The notes: a model not told the origin generated them from the sequence alone. A stretch of DNA of 64,000 nt from CAZIUL01 sp964542475 (GCA_964542475.1 CAZIUL010000012.1:40041-104040), one strand, 5' to 3'; counted from the first letter of the stretch, positions 8,645-17,910 are shown. Numbers and translations are program-made.

Positions 8645-9517
8645 TCATCGCCGCCTCATCGATTTGCCGCACCAGGGACAGTAGTCCCAGGAAGCGTTGA
8701 CCTGTCCCCATCCGCATCTTTTGCAGGTTCCGCGCGCAGCCGGAACCTTCCACTTGCGTTTGAGCACACGGAAGCTCTCCAGCATGTGCCCCGCATCCTT
8801 GAACCTCCTGGCAGGCTTCACCTCCAGTGCGCGAACCAGGAAGGAAATGAACCTGGGGCTCGTATTGCGCTTTAGCCTGTCCATGCCGGGATGCGGCCGC
8901 TCGAAAGGCCACTCGGGCAGGCTGCCGGAGAACATGCGGTACAGCACCAGGCCCGCTGAAAAAACATCCGAGCGCAAGGACGGCCTGCCCATGGCCTGCT
9001 CCGGCGCGAGATATCCCACCGTGCCGGACCCCGACGCGTCAACAGTGCGGAACGCGACCCTTGCGATCCCGAAATCGCTCAGGCGCAGCAGGTTGTTGCT
9101 GAAAAGAATGAAGTTCTCGGGCTTCACATCGCAGTGTATTATGCGCTTGCCGTGCGCGCAGGCCAGCCCATCGAGGATCTGTTCGGCGAACCCAACCGCG
9201 GTCCGCACGGAAAGGCGCCTGGTCAGCCTGTCACCAAGCGTCTCATCACCCAAAGGAGACACGATAACGAGATGGTCATCGATCAATGATGCGTCCTTGA
9301 TGGGCAGTATGTTCGGGTGATCGAGCTGCGCGATCATGCGCACCTCTTTTCGAAAATCATCGAACGCCTGCCCTTTCGCCGCCTGGATATGCGGGATCTT
9401 GAGCGCGACCCGTATGCCTTCTATGGTGTCATAGGCCCGGTAAACATCCGCAAACCCGCCGCTTCCAAGCCTTTTTTCGATGCGGTACTTGCCTACTCTC
9501 TGTCTTGCCTTCAGCAT
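8645..9517 (-). CDS. Ser/Thr protein kinase with C-terminal zinc ribbon
   Basis: A 290-residue cytosolic Hanks-type kinase. It shows the glycine loop GSGGFADVY (18-26), the ATP-binding lysine K40 in VALKIP, the catalytic loop HCDVKPEN, DFGIA, and an APE-type motif in LAPEQAMGRPS. The HRD arginine is replaced by Cys, so activation-loop control may differ from typical RD kinases. The last 26 residues form a zinc ribbon with two CxxC knuckles (CKRCG, CPWCG). There is no transmembrane or PASTA region. Met 9517 is preferred over an in-frame start 22 codons upstream because the domain begins right after it. The PP2C phosphatase follows about 100 bases downstream, and the divergent amrS gene lies upstream. 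Confidence 0.9.
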   Translation of the reverse strand: MLKARQRVGKYRIEKRLGSGGFADVYRAYDTIEGIRVALKIPHIQAAKGQAFDDFRKEVRMIAQLDHPNILPIKDASLIDDHLVIVSPLGDETLGDRLTRRLSVRTAVGFAEQILDGLACAHGKRIIHCDVKPENFILFSNNLLRLSDFGIARVAFRTVDASGSGTVGYLAPEQAMGRPSLRSDVFSAGLVLYRMFSGSLPEWPFERPHPGMDRLKRNTSPRFISFLVRALEVKPARRFKDAGHMLESFRVLKRKWKVPAARGTCKRCGWGQVNASWDYCPWCGKSMRRR

Positions 9518-9665
9518 TGTTGGATTTCTCTGGTTCCTGTCGGTTCCTGTCGGTTCCCATCGATGACTCATGCGCCTTGACACGCCCGAAGGGAAAGATT
9601 AAAACGTCAAACGGCGCTATTTCTCGAATTGTACCCTCTACAAGAGCCGCAGGAAAGCAATAACA

Positions 9666-10694
9666 ATGCATGAGGCGATCCTGTACGAAAAAATCGATGG
9701 TCACAAGGTCTTGTGCAGGCTGTGCAGGCACGGCTGCACCATCAAGCCGGGCAAGAGGGGAATATGCGGGGTCAGGGAGAACAGAGAGGGAACCCTTTAT
9801 ACGCTGGTGTACGGCCGTGTTGCAGCGCAGGGCGTGGACCCGATCGAGAAGAAGCCGTTCTTTCACTTCAATCCGGGGAGCATGGCCTTTTCCATCGCAA
9901 CAATGGGGTGCAACTTCCATTGCGCCCACTGCCAGAACTCGAGCCTGTCAAAGACTCCGGCTGACACGGGCAGGATCGAGGGGAAAGGGGCCAGCCCCGA
10001 AACGTTGGTGGACACCGCGCTCTCGCGGGGATGCGAAAGCATGTCGTACACCTACTCCGAACCCACGGTCTACGCTGAGCTCGCCATCGACTGCGCGAGG
10101 ACCGCGAAAGAGAGGGGGCTGTACAACACCTTCGTGACCAACGGATACCAATCCTCTGAACTCATACAGGAGCTCGACGGGCTCGTGGATGCGGCGAACA
10201 TCGACCTCAAGGGGTTTTCAAGGGAGTTCTACAAGAAGATCTGCGGGGCGGAGCTCGACGGAGTGCTGGACACGATCGCGCGCATGCACGGCATGGGGAT
10301 CTGGATCGAGATCACCACGCTGCTGATCCCGGGTCTGAACGACTCCGCAGAAGAGCTGAAGGAGCTTGCGGGTTTCATCGCAGGGATCGATCAGAGGATC
10401 CCGTGGCACATAAGCAGGTTTCATCCGTGCCACAGGATGACCGACCGGCCCGCGACCCCGATCGACAGGATCGAGCAGGCGAGAGGGATCGGCAGGGAGG
10501 CGGGGCTCAGGTACGTCTACACCGGGAACGTGCCCGGCGACCCGGGGGAAAGCACCTACTGCCACGCCTGCAACAAGCGCATCATCCACCGGTACGGATT
10601 CATGGTCCACGAGATCAGCCTCGTCAACGGGCGCTGCATGGAGTGCGGGGCAAAAGCTGCCGGGCGGTTCCATGATACGGGGAGGAAAAAATAG
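9666..10694 (+). CDS. amrS: AmmeMemoRadiSam system radical SAM enzyme
   Basis: A 342-residue radical SAM protein of the pyruvate formate-lyase-activase-like AmrS family. An N-terminal CRLCRHGC and GICGVR zinc-like motif pair comes first. The radical SAM cluster motif CNFHCAHC follows at about residue 83, then YTYSEPT. The protein ends with two cysteine pairs (CHACNKR and CMECG). AmrS usually occurs with AmrA and AmrB, none of which is in this window, so the substrate cannot be inferred from context. The start has an AGGAAAG Shine-Dalgarno. The TAG stop overlaps the proposed AUA start of the histidine kinase (ATAG), implying co-translation. Family call is secure. Confidence 0.9.
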   Translation: MHEAILYEKIDGHKVLCRLCRHGCTIKPGKRGICGVRENREGTLYTLVYGRVAAQGVDPIEKKPFFHFNPGSMAFSIATMGCNFHCAHCQNSSLSKTPADTGRIEGKGASPETLVDTALSRGCESMSYTYSEPTVYAELAIDCARTAKERGLYNTFVTNGYQSSELIQELDGLVDAANIDLKGFSREFYKKICGAELDGVLDTIARMHGMGIWIEITTLLIPGLNDSAEELKELAGFIAGIDQRIPWHISRFHPCHRMTDRPATPIDRIEQARGIGREAGLRYVYTGNVPGDPGESTYCHACNKRIIHRYGFMVHEISLVNGRCMECGAKAAGRFHDTGRKK

Positions 10695-12733
10695 GCTCTT
10701 CACGATTCAGGCGGATCGCGGTTTCCATCCGGACCCTGGCAGGCTTTGTCCTGCCCGGCGCAGCTCTTGTGTACCTTTTCATCTGGTCCCAGACAGGGGC
10801 CCCCTTTTCAGCGCGCACCGAGATCCAGAGCGCTGCGCTCGACCTCGAACATGTCGCAATACGGGCCCTGGACGAGGCGGTAAGAAGCACGGCCCAGGCA
10901 GCAGTCAGGCGCCCGCTCAGGCGGAGCGCTTTTCCTCCCGGCCTTGTTTCGTCCGCATCTTCATCCATCGAACCGATCCCGTTCGAGCTTCGAAGGATCG
11001 GGAACGAGGAAGAAGAACAGGCATTGATCATCATCGAACCGGCCCCGCTGAATCCCAGGATTATCCTGCCTTTTCCCGGGGATGAAGGGGATAACCTGCA
11101 GTACAGGGTTCTTGCACGCGAGGCAGAGGAAAGGGAGCTTCTCAAAAACGACCCGGCCGGGGCTGAGGAGGTGCTCGATCACATGGCCGGCAGCTTTGAC
11201 GGGCACGGTTTTCAATTCAGGCTCACCCTGCTTCGCGCTGCCTACTTGAAGCGCCGGGACAGGCAGGGTGACGCGCGCGAACCCCTGCTCGAGCTGATCC
11301 GCATTGGCGACCGGTCCTCCGCGCCCGGCCGTGACGAACTTCCGTTCGCGGTCCAGGCACTGCTTCTGCTGGGAGAAGGCGCCAGGACAGAGGGAGGCGG
11401 GCTTGACCCGGCATGCGCGGACCTTCTCGAGGACATGGCAAAGGGCGCTGTCCCTCTCAACGCTTCAGAGCTTCGCGCCGCAGCCGCGCGCCTCAAATGG
11501 ATCGCTTCTCAAACGCACAAATCGCTTCTCAGCCGCGCTGCCGCGCTCGACCTGGTCGAGCGCATGGAAAGCGAACCGGGGCTCCTGAAAGAGTTCGAAA
11601 ACGACACCCTGTTCGCGGCAGTGGCCAAGGGGATCCTCTGGCTTGGCGGAGCCAACGAAAAGAGCCTTTTGGGGCTCGCCTTCCCATCGAGCACCGGGCT
11701 CGAAGCGCTGCTCCGTGAGACCGCGCTGGCAGGCATTGAAAACGGGCTCTCCCTTACACTTGCGGATCAAAACGATGCGGCGGCTTACGCTGCTCTCGAT
11801 GAAAGCGTCCAGGAAGTGGTTCGAACGCGGACAGCGCCCGGCGGAATCCACGGCGCCCTGTTGAGGGTGTGCCTCACGGACAGGTCGATCTTTGAAGAAA
11901 GCGTGGAATCAAGGAGAACGTTCATCCTCGGGGCTGCCCTTTGCCTTGTCCTGGCACTGGCAATCCTCGGGTTTGCCACCTTCAGGGCAATCAGGCGCGA
12001 GGTCGCTGCTGCCAAGGCGCGGTCGGACTTCATGGCCGGGGTATCCCACGAGCTTCGAACCCCGCTCGCATCGATCCGCATGTTCGCCGAGCTCATGCAG
12101 GACGAGCGCGTGGAAGACGCGGCAACCGGTAAGCGGTTCATGAGGCTGATCATCAGCAACTGCCGGAGGCTCACCGCCATGATCGAGAACGTGCTCGATC
12201 TCAGCCGCTCGGAAAAGGGGCTCATGCGGTTTCATCTGGAGGAGGTTGAGCTGAAAGATCTGCTGGATGATCTTTTCGGCGACATCAGCGCATTCGCGGA
12301 AGAGGAGGGGATCGAGATGCAGGTCGAGATCGATCCGAACCTTCCTGCCGTGCGCGCCGATCCGACAGCGCTTGCCAGGGCGATTTTCAACCTGGTGGAC
12401 AACGCGAGGAAGTACTCCGGCGAGGAGAAGAGCATCAAAATCGAGGCGGTTTCAAAGCAGGGGGGCGCGATGATCTCGGTGAGCGATGAAGGGCCTGGGA
12501 TCGCACCTGAGGAGAGGGAGCGGATCTTCGAGCGGTTCCAGCGAGGCGCGGACAAGGGGGATGCTCCAACCGGCGCGGGCCTCGGGCTCAGCCTGGCAAG
12601 AGAGGCTGTGAAAGGGTGCGGCGGCACTCTCACGCTCGACAGCAACCAAGGACGGGGCGCGAAATTTCTTATCTATTTACCGGGACTGGAAGAGCAGGAT
12701 GAGCATGCAAAAAAGGAAGATCCTGATAATTGA
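10691..12733 (+). CDS. Membrane sensor histidine kinase, probable AUA start
   Basis: The first ordinary start is GTG 10769, but that would cut away most of a clear first transmembrane helix (VSIRTLAGFVLPGAALVYLF) encoded in frame just upstream. Between the preceding in-frame stop and 10769 there is no ATG, GTG or TTG. ATA at 10691 sits 5 nt after GGAGG and overlaps the amrS stop by four bases, so it is the best start. The protein has two membrane helices enclosing an extracytoplasmic region of about 350 residues. After these come HisKA (VSHELRTPLAS), an N-box (NLVDNARKYS), and G-boxes DEGPGIAP and GAGLGLSL. The C-terminal end overlaps the response regulator gene by 35 bases. The sensed signal is unknown; a PhoR-like role is suggested only by the downstream operator. 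Confidence 0.85.
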   Translation: MGSSRFRRIAVSIRTLAGFVLPGAALVYLFIWSQTGAPFSARTEIQSAALDLEHVAIRALDEAVRSTAQAAVRRPLRRSAFPPGLVSSASSSIEPIPFELRRIGNEEEEQALIIIEPAPLNPRIILPFPGDEGDNLQYRVLAREAEERELLKNDPAGAEEVLDHMAGSFDGHGFQFRLTLLRAAYLKRRDRQGDAREPLLELIRIGDRSSAPGRDELPFAVQALLLLGEGARTEGGGLDPACADLLEDMAKGAVPLNASELRAAAARLKWIASQTHKSLLSRAAALDLVERMESEPGLLKEFENDTLFAAVAKGILWLGGANEKSLLGLAFPSSTGLEALLRETALAGIENGLSLTLADQNDAAAYAALDESVQEVVRTRTAPGGIHGALLRVCLTDRSIFEESVESRRTFILGAALCLVLALAILGFATFRAIRREVAAAKARSDFMAGVSHELRTPLASIRMFAELMQDERVEDAATGKRFMRLIISNCRRLTAMIENVLDLSRSEKGLMRFHLEEVELKDLLDDLFGDISAFAEEEGIEMQVEIDPNLPAVRADPTALARAIFNLVDNARKYSGEEKSIKIEAVSKQGGAMISVSDEGPGIAPEERERIFERFQRGADKGDAPTGAGLGLSLAREAVKGCGGTLTLDSNQGRGAKFLIYLPGLEEQDEHAKKEDPDN

Positions 12734-13391
12734 GGATGACGCGTCCCTGCGGCTCGGGCTGGAGAAGGGGCTCGCGTCCGAGGGGTACATCGTCAAAAGC
12801 GCGAAAGACGGCGAGCAAGGGCTGAGCCTCGCCCTTTCCTGGGATGCTGACCTGATCCTGCTGGATCTCATGCTGCCGAAGCTCGACGGTTTCGAAATCC
12901 TGAAAAGGGTGCGCGAGGATGCGCTGGAAAAGCCGGTGGTCGTTCTCACGGCGCGGGGCCAGGAAGAGGACCGCATCAGGGGGTTCGAGTACGGCGCGGA
13001 CGACTACGTGGTGAAGCCGTTCAGCGTGCAAGAGCTTCTGCTCCGCATAGCAGCGATCCTGAGGCGCAGCGCTGAGAGCGGCCCGTTGAAAGGCGAGCTC
13101 TTCATCGGCGACGCCGTGGTGGATTTCAAGAGTTACCAGGTGCGGCGCGGCCACGAGCGGTTCGGCCTGTCGCGAAAGGAGGCGGACATGCTCCGCCTGT
13201 TCGCGGACAACCCCGGCCAGGTGATCACGAGGGAACGGTTCCTGGAGCGTGTCTGGGGCTATCATTCCTATCCCACAACGCGCACGGTTGACATGCACGT
13301 GCTCAAGCTCAGGCAGAAGATCGAGCCCGAGCCCGAGGCCCCGAAACACATCATCACGGTTCACGGCGTGGGCTACAGGTTCGTGCCGTGA
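12699..13391 (+). CDS. OmpR/PhoB-family response regulator
   Basis: A 230-residue transcription factor: a receiver domain with acidic residues IIEDD (10-14), phospho-acceptor D56 in LLDLMLP and the conserved lysine in VVKPF, then a winged-helix DNA-binding domain ending RTVDMHVLKLRQK and ITVHGVGYRFVP. It overlaps the 3' end of its cognate kinase gene, so the two are co-translated. ATG 12699 or the ATG two codons later could be the start. A run of four TTNACA half-sites spaced exactly 11 bp lies 530 bases downstream (13923-13961), matching how this family binds DNA, and is a plausible target. Assignment to the family is secure; regulon is inferred. Confidence 0.92.
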   Translation: MSMQKRKILIIEDDASLRLGLEKGLASEGYIVKSAKDGEQGLSLALSWDADLILLDLMLPKLDGFEILKRVREDALEKPVVVLTARGQEEDRIRGFEYGADDYVVKPFSVQELLLRIAAILRRSAESGPLKGELFIGDAVVDFKSYQVRRGHERFGLSRKEADMLRLFADNPGQVITRERFLERVWGYHSYPTTRTVDMHVLKLRQKIEPEPEAPKHIITVHGVGYRFVP

Positions 13392-13433
13392 AAAAATAGG
13401 TTCATGGCCCTTTTCCGGGGAAGGCTGGAGGAA

Positions 13434-13806
13434 AGGCGCTGCTCCGTCGACAGCAGGACAGAAGAGGCGGCAAGAGAATGCCGCCCTCCAGAAGATGGTC
13501 ACTGACCGGTTAACAATGAAGGGCGCCGCTCCGTCGGCAGCGGGACAGAAGAGGCGGCAAGAGAATGCCGCCCTCCAGAAGATGGTCAACTGACCGGTTA
13601 ACAATGAAGGGCGCCGCTCCGTCGGCAGCAGGACAGAAGAGGCGGCAAGAGACTGCCGCCCTCCAGAAGATGGTCACTGACCGGTTAACAATGGAGGGCG
13701 CCGCTCCGTCGGCAGCGGGACAGAAGAGGCGGCAAGAGAATGCCGCCCTCCAGAAGATGGTCAACTGACCGGTTAACAATGAAGGGCGCCGCTCCGTCGG
13801 CGCCGT
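13434..13806. repeat. Tandem array of dispersed repeat family B, four full units plus partial
   Basis: Units begin GGGCGCCGCTCCGTCGGC (the first is diverged) at 13434, 13521, 13609, 13696 and 13784, so lengths alternate 87, 88, 87, 88 bp before a truncated fifth. Each unit contains the hairpin GGCGGCA...TGCCGCC and the palindromic GGTCA(A)CTGACC/GGTTAAC segment. The one-base length difference (GGTCACTGACC versus GGTCAACTGACC) alternates, showing that a two-unit block of about 175 bp was duplicated. No protein domain is encoded in either direction. Confidence 0.9.
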
Positions 13807-13865
13807 TGACGAACACACAGCGGATGAACCATCGCCATCTTCCGCCAGGCCAACCCCGCGTTAAT

Positions 13866-13897
13866 CCGCATATTTCATCCTCTTCTGCTGCGGCCCC
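13866..13897. repeat. Truncated copy of dispersed repeat family A
   Basis: It begins TCCGCATATTTCATCCTC and matches the family A terminus for about 32 bases, then diverges. It sits just after the family B array and before the pho-box-like operator. Confidence 0.7.
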
Positions 13898-13922
13898 GGA
13901 AATGGGCAATGAACCAAAAAAG

Positions 13923-13977
13923 TTTACATCTCCTTTACATCTTCTTGACAGCGGTTTGACAACCTTTTCCGAATAAA
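13923..13977 (+). promoter_or_regulatory. Four 11-bp-spaced TTNACA boxes: PhoB/PhoP-like operator and promoter
   Basis: TTTACA at 13923 and 13934 and TTGACA at 13945 and 13956 are spaced exactly 11 bp apart. This periodicity is the hallmark of OmpR/PhoB-family operators (for example TTAACA repeats bound by Bacillus PhoP). A weak -10 candidate AATAAA lies 10 bp after the last box (13972-13977), as at PhoB-activated promoters. It precedes the HEAT protein gene (ATG 14064) and follows the two-component genes. Confidence 0.6.
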
Positions 13978-14063
13978 GAGATACCCTTTACGCGTCGGAT
14001 GGGTGTGTTCGATAAAGGCCCGGGTTAAGCCGGAGACAAAAGGCGCTGTTGGAGGTGCAAATC

Positions 14064-17000
14064 ATGTTCTGTTTCACGAATAAAGTTCTGTGTTGCCTGG
14101 TGTGTGTTGCCGCGTGCACAGGTTTTGCGTGGTGCGCTGATCCTTTGGAAGAGGTTGAAAAAAACGAGCCGCAGCCACAAGCGCAGGAGCAGCCTTCCCA
14201 GGACGCTGAAACCGCGTTCGAAGAGGCAAGGATTCTGGAGAAGGTGGAGCGCAGCTACGAAAAAGCGCTCGAAGCCTACAACAAGCTCCTGCTCATCGAA
14301 AAGAACAGTTCTCCTGAAACGATCGAAAAGGCCGGCCTCGGATCCGCGCGCTGCCTCATGAAGCTCGGGCGCTACGAAGAAGCCCGGGCACATTTGAAGG
14401 GGATCCTCAACCGCTCCCCCATCTCAGAGGATACCAGGAAAACAGTGGAAGATCTCCTGGTCTCGGTGAGGAACCTCGGGAGCAAAGACCGCCCGGACAC
14501 CGCATCGTCCGTGGACAACCTGGTTTGGCAGCTCCTGGATGCCGCGTCAAGCACCGATGAAAAACGGGCGGCAACCGCTACCGACGAGGTTGCCAAGATG
14601 GGAAAGATGGCGGTGCCCGCGCTCATCGAAGCTGCCAGGGACAGGGAGTACTTTCGCTCGGTTACCGCGTTCGACATCCTGTCCCGGATCGGAGGCGAGG
14701 AGGCGCTTGCCTTCATGATGCGCTGCACCGCGGACCCTGATCCGGTTCTCAGGAAGCGCTGTTTGGACGGGTTTATCAGGCTGTATACAACTAGCCACTC
14801 CAAAACCGGAATGACGCCGGTTTTAATCCGCTTTCTACAGGACGAGGAGGAATCCTTCGTACTTGCTGCTCTGAAATGGCTTGGGGCTGTAAACAGCTCA
14901 TACTTCGGGGAACTGCCCGAAAAAATGCTGGCGGACCTGGTCCTGAACATCGAGAAGCTGTGTTCGCTGGAAACTGATGCTGTGAGCAAAGAAGCCGTCG
15001 AATGCGCATGGAGAATGGTGAAATTGGGGGAAAAAACCCCTTTTGAAAGGCTCCCGGTCGAGATCATGAGCAGGCTCGTTGAGGAGCGGTTGGATCACTA
15101 CGCAACAGAGGACGATTTGAAATCGGATCAGGTCCAGCATCTCTCACTCACAATTGATATGGCATCTATCCTTGGATCGTTGTACGGCCGGGAACACCTT
15201 CTGGAACAGGCAGCAGGCTTCTGGCCTTTTCGGAACATGTACTACGAAGCCGGAAACTCGAAACGGTTCGAGATCATGGACCAGGCAATGAAAGTTGCCT
15301 GCCTCCTGCCTCCGGAAAAGCTGGCCAAGATTTTGGAGGAGATCATCGCTGCAAAGGACAGCGACGCAATCATGAGCTTCGGTGTGGTTCGTCCAACACC
15401 CAGCACCTTTTATTCCCTGCCCGAAGAAACACAGTGCAGGTATCTGAGGAGCTGGGCAAGCTCTGGAAGGCTCAAAACCGGGCAGTGGTCTGGCCGCAGC
15501 ACGGAAACAAGTCGGATTTACAACAACAGGAGCTGTACCGCACAATGCTGGGCAGCGCTCGTTGAAGGCGCGCTCGAAAACCCCGAGCCCAAGTTCGGGA
15601 AAGAGGTCATGGGCAGGCTCAACATGGACTCCATCCCCGTGCCTTTCGAACCCTGCGTGCTAGAAGCGCTCCACCAATGGAGCGCGCACCCGGATCCAGC
15701 GATTGTATACGGATTTTTGTATGCTTTGGGAAAGCTTATAAACGACAACAAGATAGATCCCGGTCTCAAAGGCGCGTTCCAGCTCATGGACAGGGTCATC
15801 AGCTCGATGAAGGAGCCGATCGTCATGCAGCGGAAATGGATCGGCAACGAGTTCAGGTACAATGTCTATGATCCGACATCTGGTGGATTCTACACACCGC
15901 ACGATAAAGTATTGTACCATCTACAGCAGTGCACCTACAGCTGCTTCAGGATGGGTGATCTGCACGAGTTTGAGAGATGGGTGTCGAGCCACAGCCTCGA
16001 GCCGCCCGGTTTTACAGATCTCCTGGTCTCAAACGCCTCCCTGATGCAGAGCCTCATCGGAAGGGACCCTGATTTCATAATCAGCTTGTGGGAGCGCATG
16101 TCCCCGCTTGCAAGAGAAGCCCTGTTCGAATCGCTCCAGAGGATTGTCTCCAGTAATGTTAGGCACTTAGATAGCTCAGCCGAATGGCTTCCCCCGCTGG
16201 TGACAGCTCTTCTCAAGGACTGGGAATGCGACGAGGAATGGTTCGAACGCAGCCTAATCAAGATATCAAGTGTCCTATACAGCCTGAACGATCCAGCGCT
16301 TTCAAAATGGACACAAAAAGCCGTGCTTGTCTTCTTGAACACGCCCAAGCTGCACCTCAAGCAGAACGAGATCTCCATGATGATGGAGCTGATCAAAGGC
16401 ATTGATCCCGAGCTCGAGGGCGCACAGGAGCTGATCCCGGCATGGTTCGAGAAGATCTCCTCGGCAATCATCGAAAAGCACGGTCTCCCGTTCAGACACA
16501 TTGTCATGGCCTCTCCCAAGACACTGTCGAGCGCCCTGGAATGGCTGACAATGGAAGAGTACGGCCCGTTCTTCAAGAAGAAGCTGGTCGACATGATCCT
16601 GGACCGGAACGAGGGAAGCCCCGCGTTTTACAGCGAACCCGGGCTGGATGCGGCGCTGTGCAGGATCTGGCCCCGCCTGGATGCAAAAACGCGGAACACG
16701 GTATTGACCAAGATGACGGAGTCAAACGGCGCATGGAAAGCCGGCACCGGCCTCTGGATACACATAATCAAGGATCAGGAGGCCCATCCGGTTCACAGGC
16801 ACATGGCATTCGCGGTGCTCCTTGCTTCAAACGATGTGGATGTCCTGGAACCAGTGCTCGATTACATGAGAACGCTCGGGCCGGGCGAGGCGGAGGGAGT
16901 ACTCGATGAAGTTCGGACCGAGCACTATTATATTTCACGGTTCACTAGCGATATACTTAGGCTTTTCCCCTTCAAAAGTGGTTATTTGAATACAAGTGAG

Positions 17001-17834
17001 GGAGTAAATCTCACACCATTCCCGTCCCAGGAGTTTCTCCAACCCCTGTGTCTGGGAATCATGTCCCTGCCGGAGTTTCAGCCTAAATTGGCAAGGATTG
17101 CGGTCCAGGTGTTTGAAGTGAACAGCGATACTGACCTCGGCCCGGCCCTGAAAGCCCTGCGCAAGCCCATGGAAGGCATGCACAAGGCGACAATCTTCGC
17201 TCAGGTTATCTCCTACATGCTGAAAGACCGCCTGGCAGAGAGCATGAACCGCAGCAGACATGAAGAGCTTGCTCCTGTGCCAGAGGAGGCGCTCGACCTG
17301 TTAAAAGACGCTCTGAATGGAGAGCTCCCCTCAGCGGATCCGGCGGATGTCGAGAAGCAGGCCATCTCCCTGATCGGAAGACTTCGCGTTGTAAGCCTGA
17401 TGCACAGGGTAGGGGAGATTGCCCTGGAGGGCCAAAGCTACAACTCCAGGGCAGCGGCCGTTTCCTGCCTGGGCAGGTTTCACAGCCCGGAGGTTGTGCC
17501 CTTTCTTCTGGAATGTTTCAAAGACGAAAACAAGAGCGTGCGCGACGAGGCACGCGACATCCTCGATCGCATGCGCGAGTACAAGGAGCAGAAGGAGACA
17601 TGGGCAGCTTACGTGGATGGAAAGGCCTTGGGCATGGAATCGAAGTCGCCCGGCGCGGCACTGGTCGAGATGCTCAGCAAGGATGACCCTGAGGTGAGGC
17701 TTTATGCGATCAAGGCGCTGGGCAAGCTGGCCGAACCGTCCACCCTGCCGGTGCTGGTCAAGATAATGTCAGAGGGCACAAAGGAGGAGCGGGCCGCTGT
17801 CAAGTCGGCGATCGATGCCATTATCGAGGAATAA
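14064..17834 (+). CDS. Large exported HEAT-repeat protein
   Basis: A 1256-residue protein. The frame opens at a TTG 15 bases earlier, but ATG 14064 has GGAGG 8 nt upstream and starts a signal peptide (MFCFTNKVLCCLVCVAACTG) cleaved near WCA-DPL. A TPR-like helical pair follows (about residues 45-125: EARILEKVERSYEKAL, GSARCLMKLGRYEEA). The rest is alpha-solenoid. HEAT-like repeats are recognisable near residues 160-260 (AVPALIEAARDREYFRSV, VLRKRCLDGF) and at the C-terminus (AAAVSCLGRFHSPEVVPFLL; VRLYAIKALGKLAEPS). The long middle is divergent helical sequence. Such proteins are scaffolds; no enzymatic motif is visible. It is probably controlled by the operator at 13923-13977. Partner and function are unknown. 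Confidence 0.85.
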   Translation: MFCFTNKVLCCLVCVAACTGFAWCADPLEEVEKNEPQPQAQEQPSQDAETAFEEARILEKVERSYEKALEAYNKLLLIEKNSSPETIEKAGLGSARCLMKLGRYEEARAHLKGILNRSPISEDTRKTVEDLLVSVRNLGSKDRPDTASSVDNLVWQLLDAASSTDEKRAATATDEVAKMGKMAVPALIEAARDREYFRSVTAFDILSRIGGEEALAFMMRCTADPDPVLRKRCLDGFIRLYTTSHSKTGMTPVLIRFLQDEEESFVLAALKWLGAVNSSYFGELPEKMLADLVLNIEKLCSLETDAVSKEAVECAWRMVKLGEKTPFERLPVEIMSRLVEERLDHYATEDDLKSDQVQHLSLTIDMASILGSLYGREHLLEQAAGFWPFRNMYYEAGNSKRFEIMDQAMKVACLLPPEKLAKILEEIIAAKDSDAIMSFGVVRPTPSTFYSLPEETQCRYLRSWASSGRLKTGQWSGRSTETSRIYNNRSCTAQCWAALVEGALENPEPKFGKEVMGRLNMDSIPVPFEPCVLEALHQWSAHPDPAIVYGFLYALGKLINDNKIDPGLKGAFQLMDRVISSMKEPIVMQRKWIGNEFRYNVYDPTSGGFYTPHDKVLYHLQQCTYSCFRMGDLHEFERWVSSHSLEPPGFTDLLVSNASLMQSLIGRDPDFIISLWERMSPLAREALFESLQRIVSSNVRHLDSSAEWLPPLVTALLKDWECDEEWFERSLIKISSVLYSLNDPALSKWTQKAVLVFLNTPKLHLKQNEISMMMELIKGIDPELEGAQELIPAWFEKISSAIIEKHGLPFRHIVMASPKTLSSALEWLTMEEYGPFFKKKLVDMILDRNEGSPAFYSEPGLDAALCRIWPRLDAKTRNTVLTKMTESNGAWKAGTGLWIHIIKDQEAHPVHRHMAFAVLLASNDVDVLEPVLDYMRTLGPGEAEGVLDEVRTEHYYISRFTSDILRLFPFKSGYLNTSEGVNLTPFPSQEFLQPLCLGIMSLPEFQPKLARIAVQVFEVNSDTDLGPALKALRKPMEGMHKATIFAQVISYMLKDRLAESMNRSRHEELAPVPEEALDLLKDALNGELPSADPADVEKQAISLIGRLRVVSLMHRVGEIALEGQSYNSRAAAVSCLGRFHSPEVVPFLLECFKDENKSVRDEARDILDRMREYKEQKETWAAYVDGKALGMESKSPGAALVEMLSKDDPEVRLYAIKALGKLAEPSTLPVLVKIMSEGTKEERAAVKSAIDAIIEE

Positions 17835-17850
17835 AGCGGGCGGGCAGGCC

Positions 17851-17878
17851 GGGGGGCGCACCTGTGTGTGCGCCCCCC
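17851..17878 (+). terminator. GC-rich hairpin after the HEAT protein gene
   Basis: GGGGGGCGCAC (17851-17861) pairs perfectly with GTGCGCCCCCC (17868-17878) over a 6-nt loop, 17 bases after the stop codon. There is no T-run, so it is an RNA-stabilising or weak terminator hairpin rather than a textbook terminator. Confidence 0.5.
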
Positions 17879-17910
17879 GTGAATGCATTGTTTAACGGGT
17901 TAACGGGGAT

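Noticed and set aside
13434..13806. Tandem repeats as a CRISPR array
   Set aside because: Units are 87/88 bp and directly adjacent, with no unique spacers and no cas genes in the window.
13510..13909. Repetitive peptides encoded by the family B array
   Set aside because: The same unit gives unrelated peptides in several frames, with no initiation signals; the repeats are intergenic.
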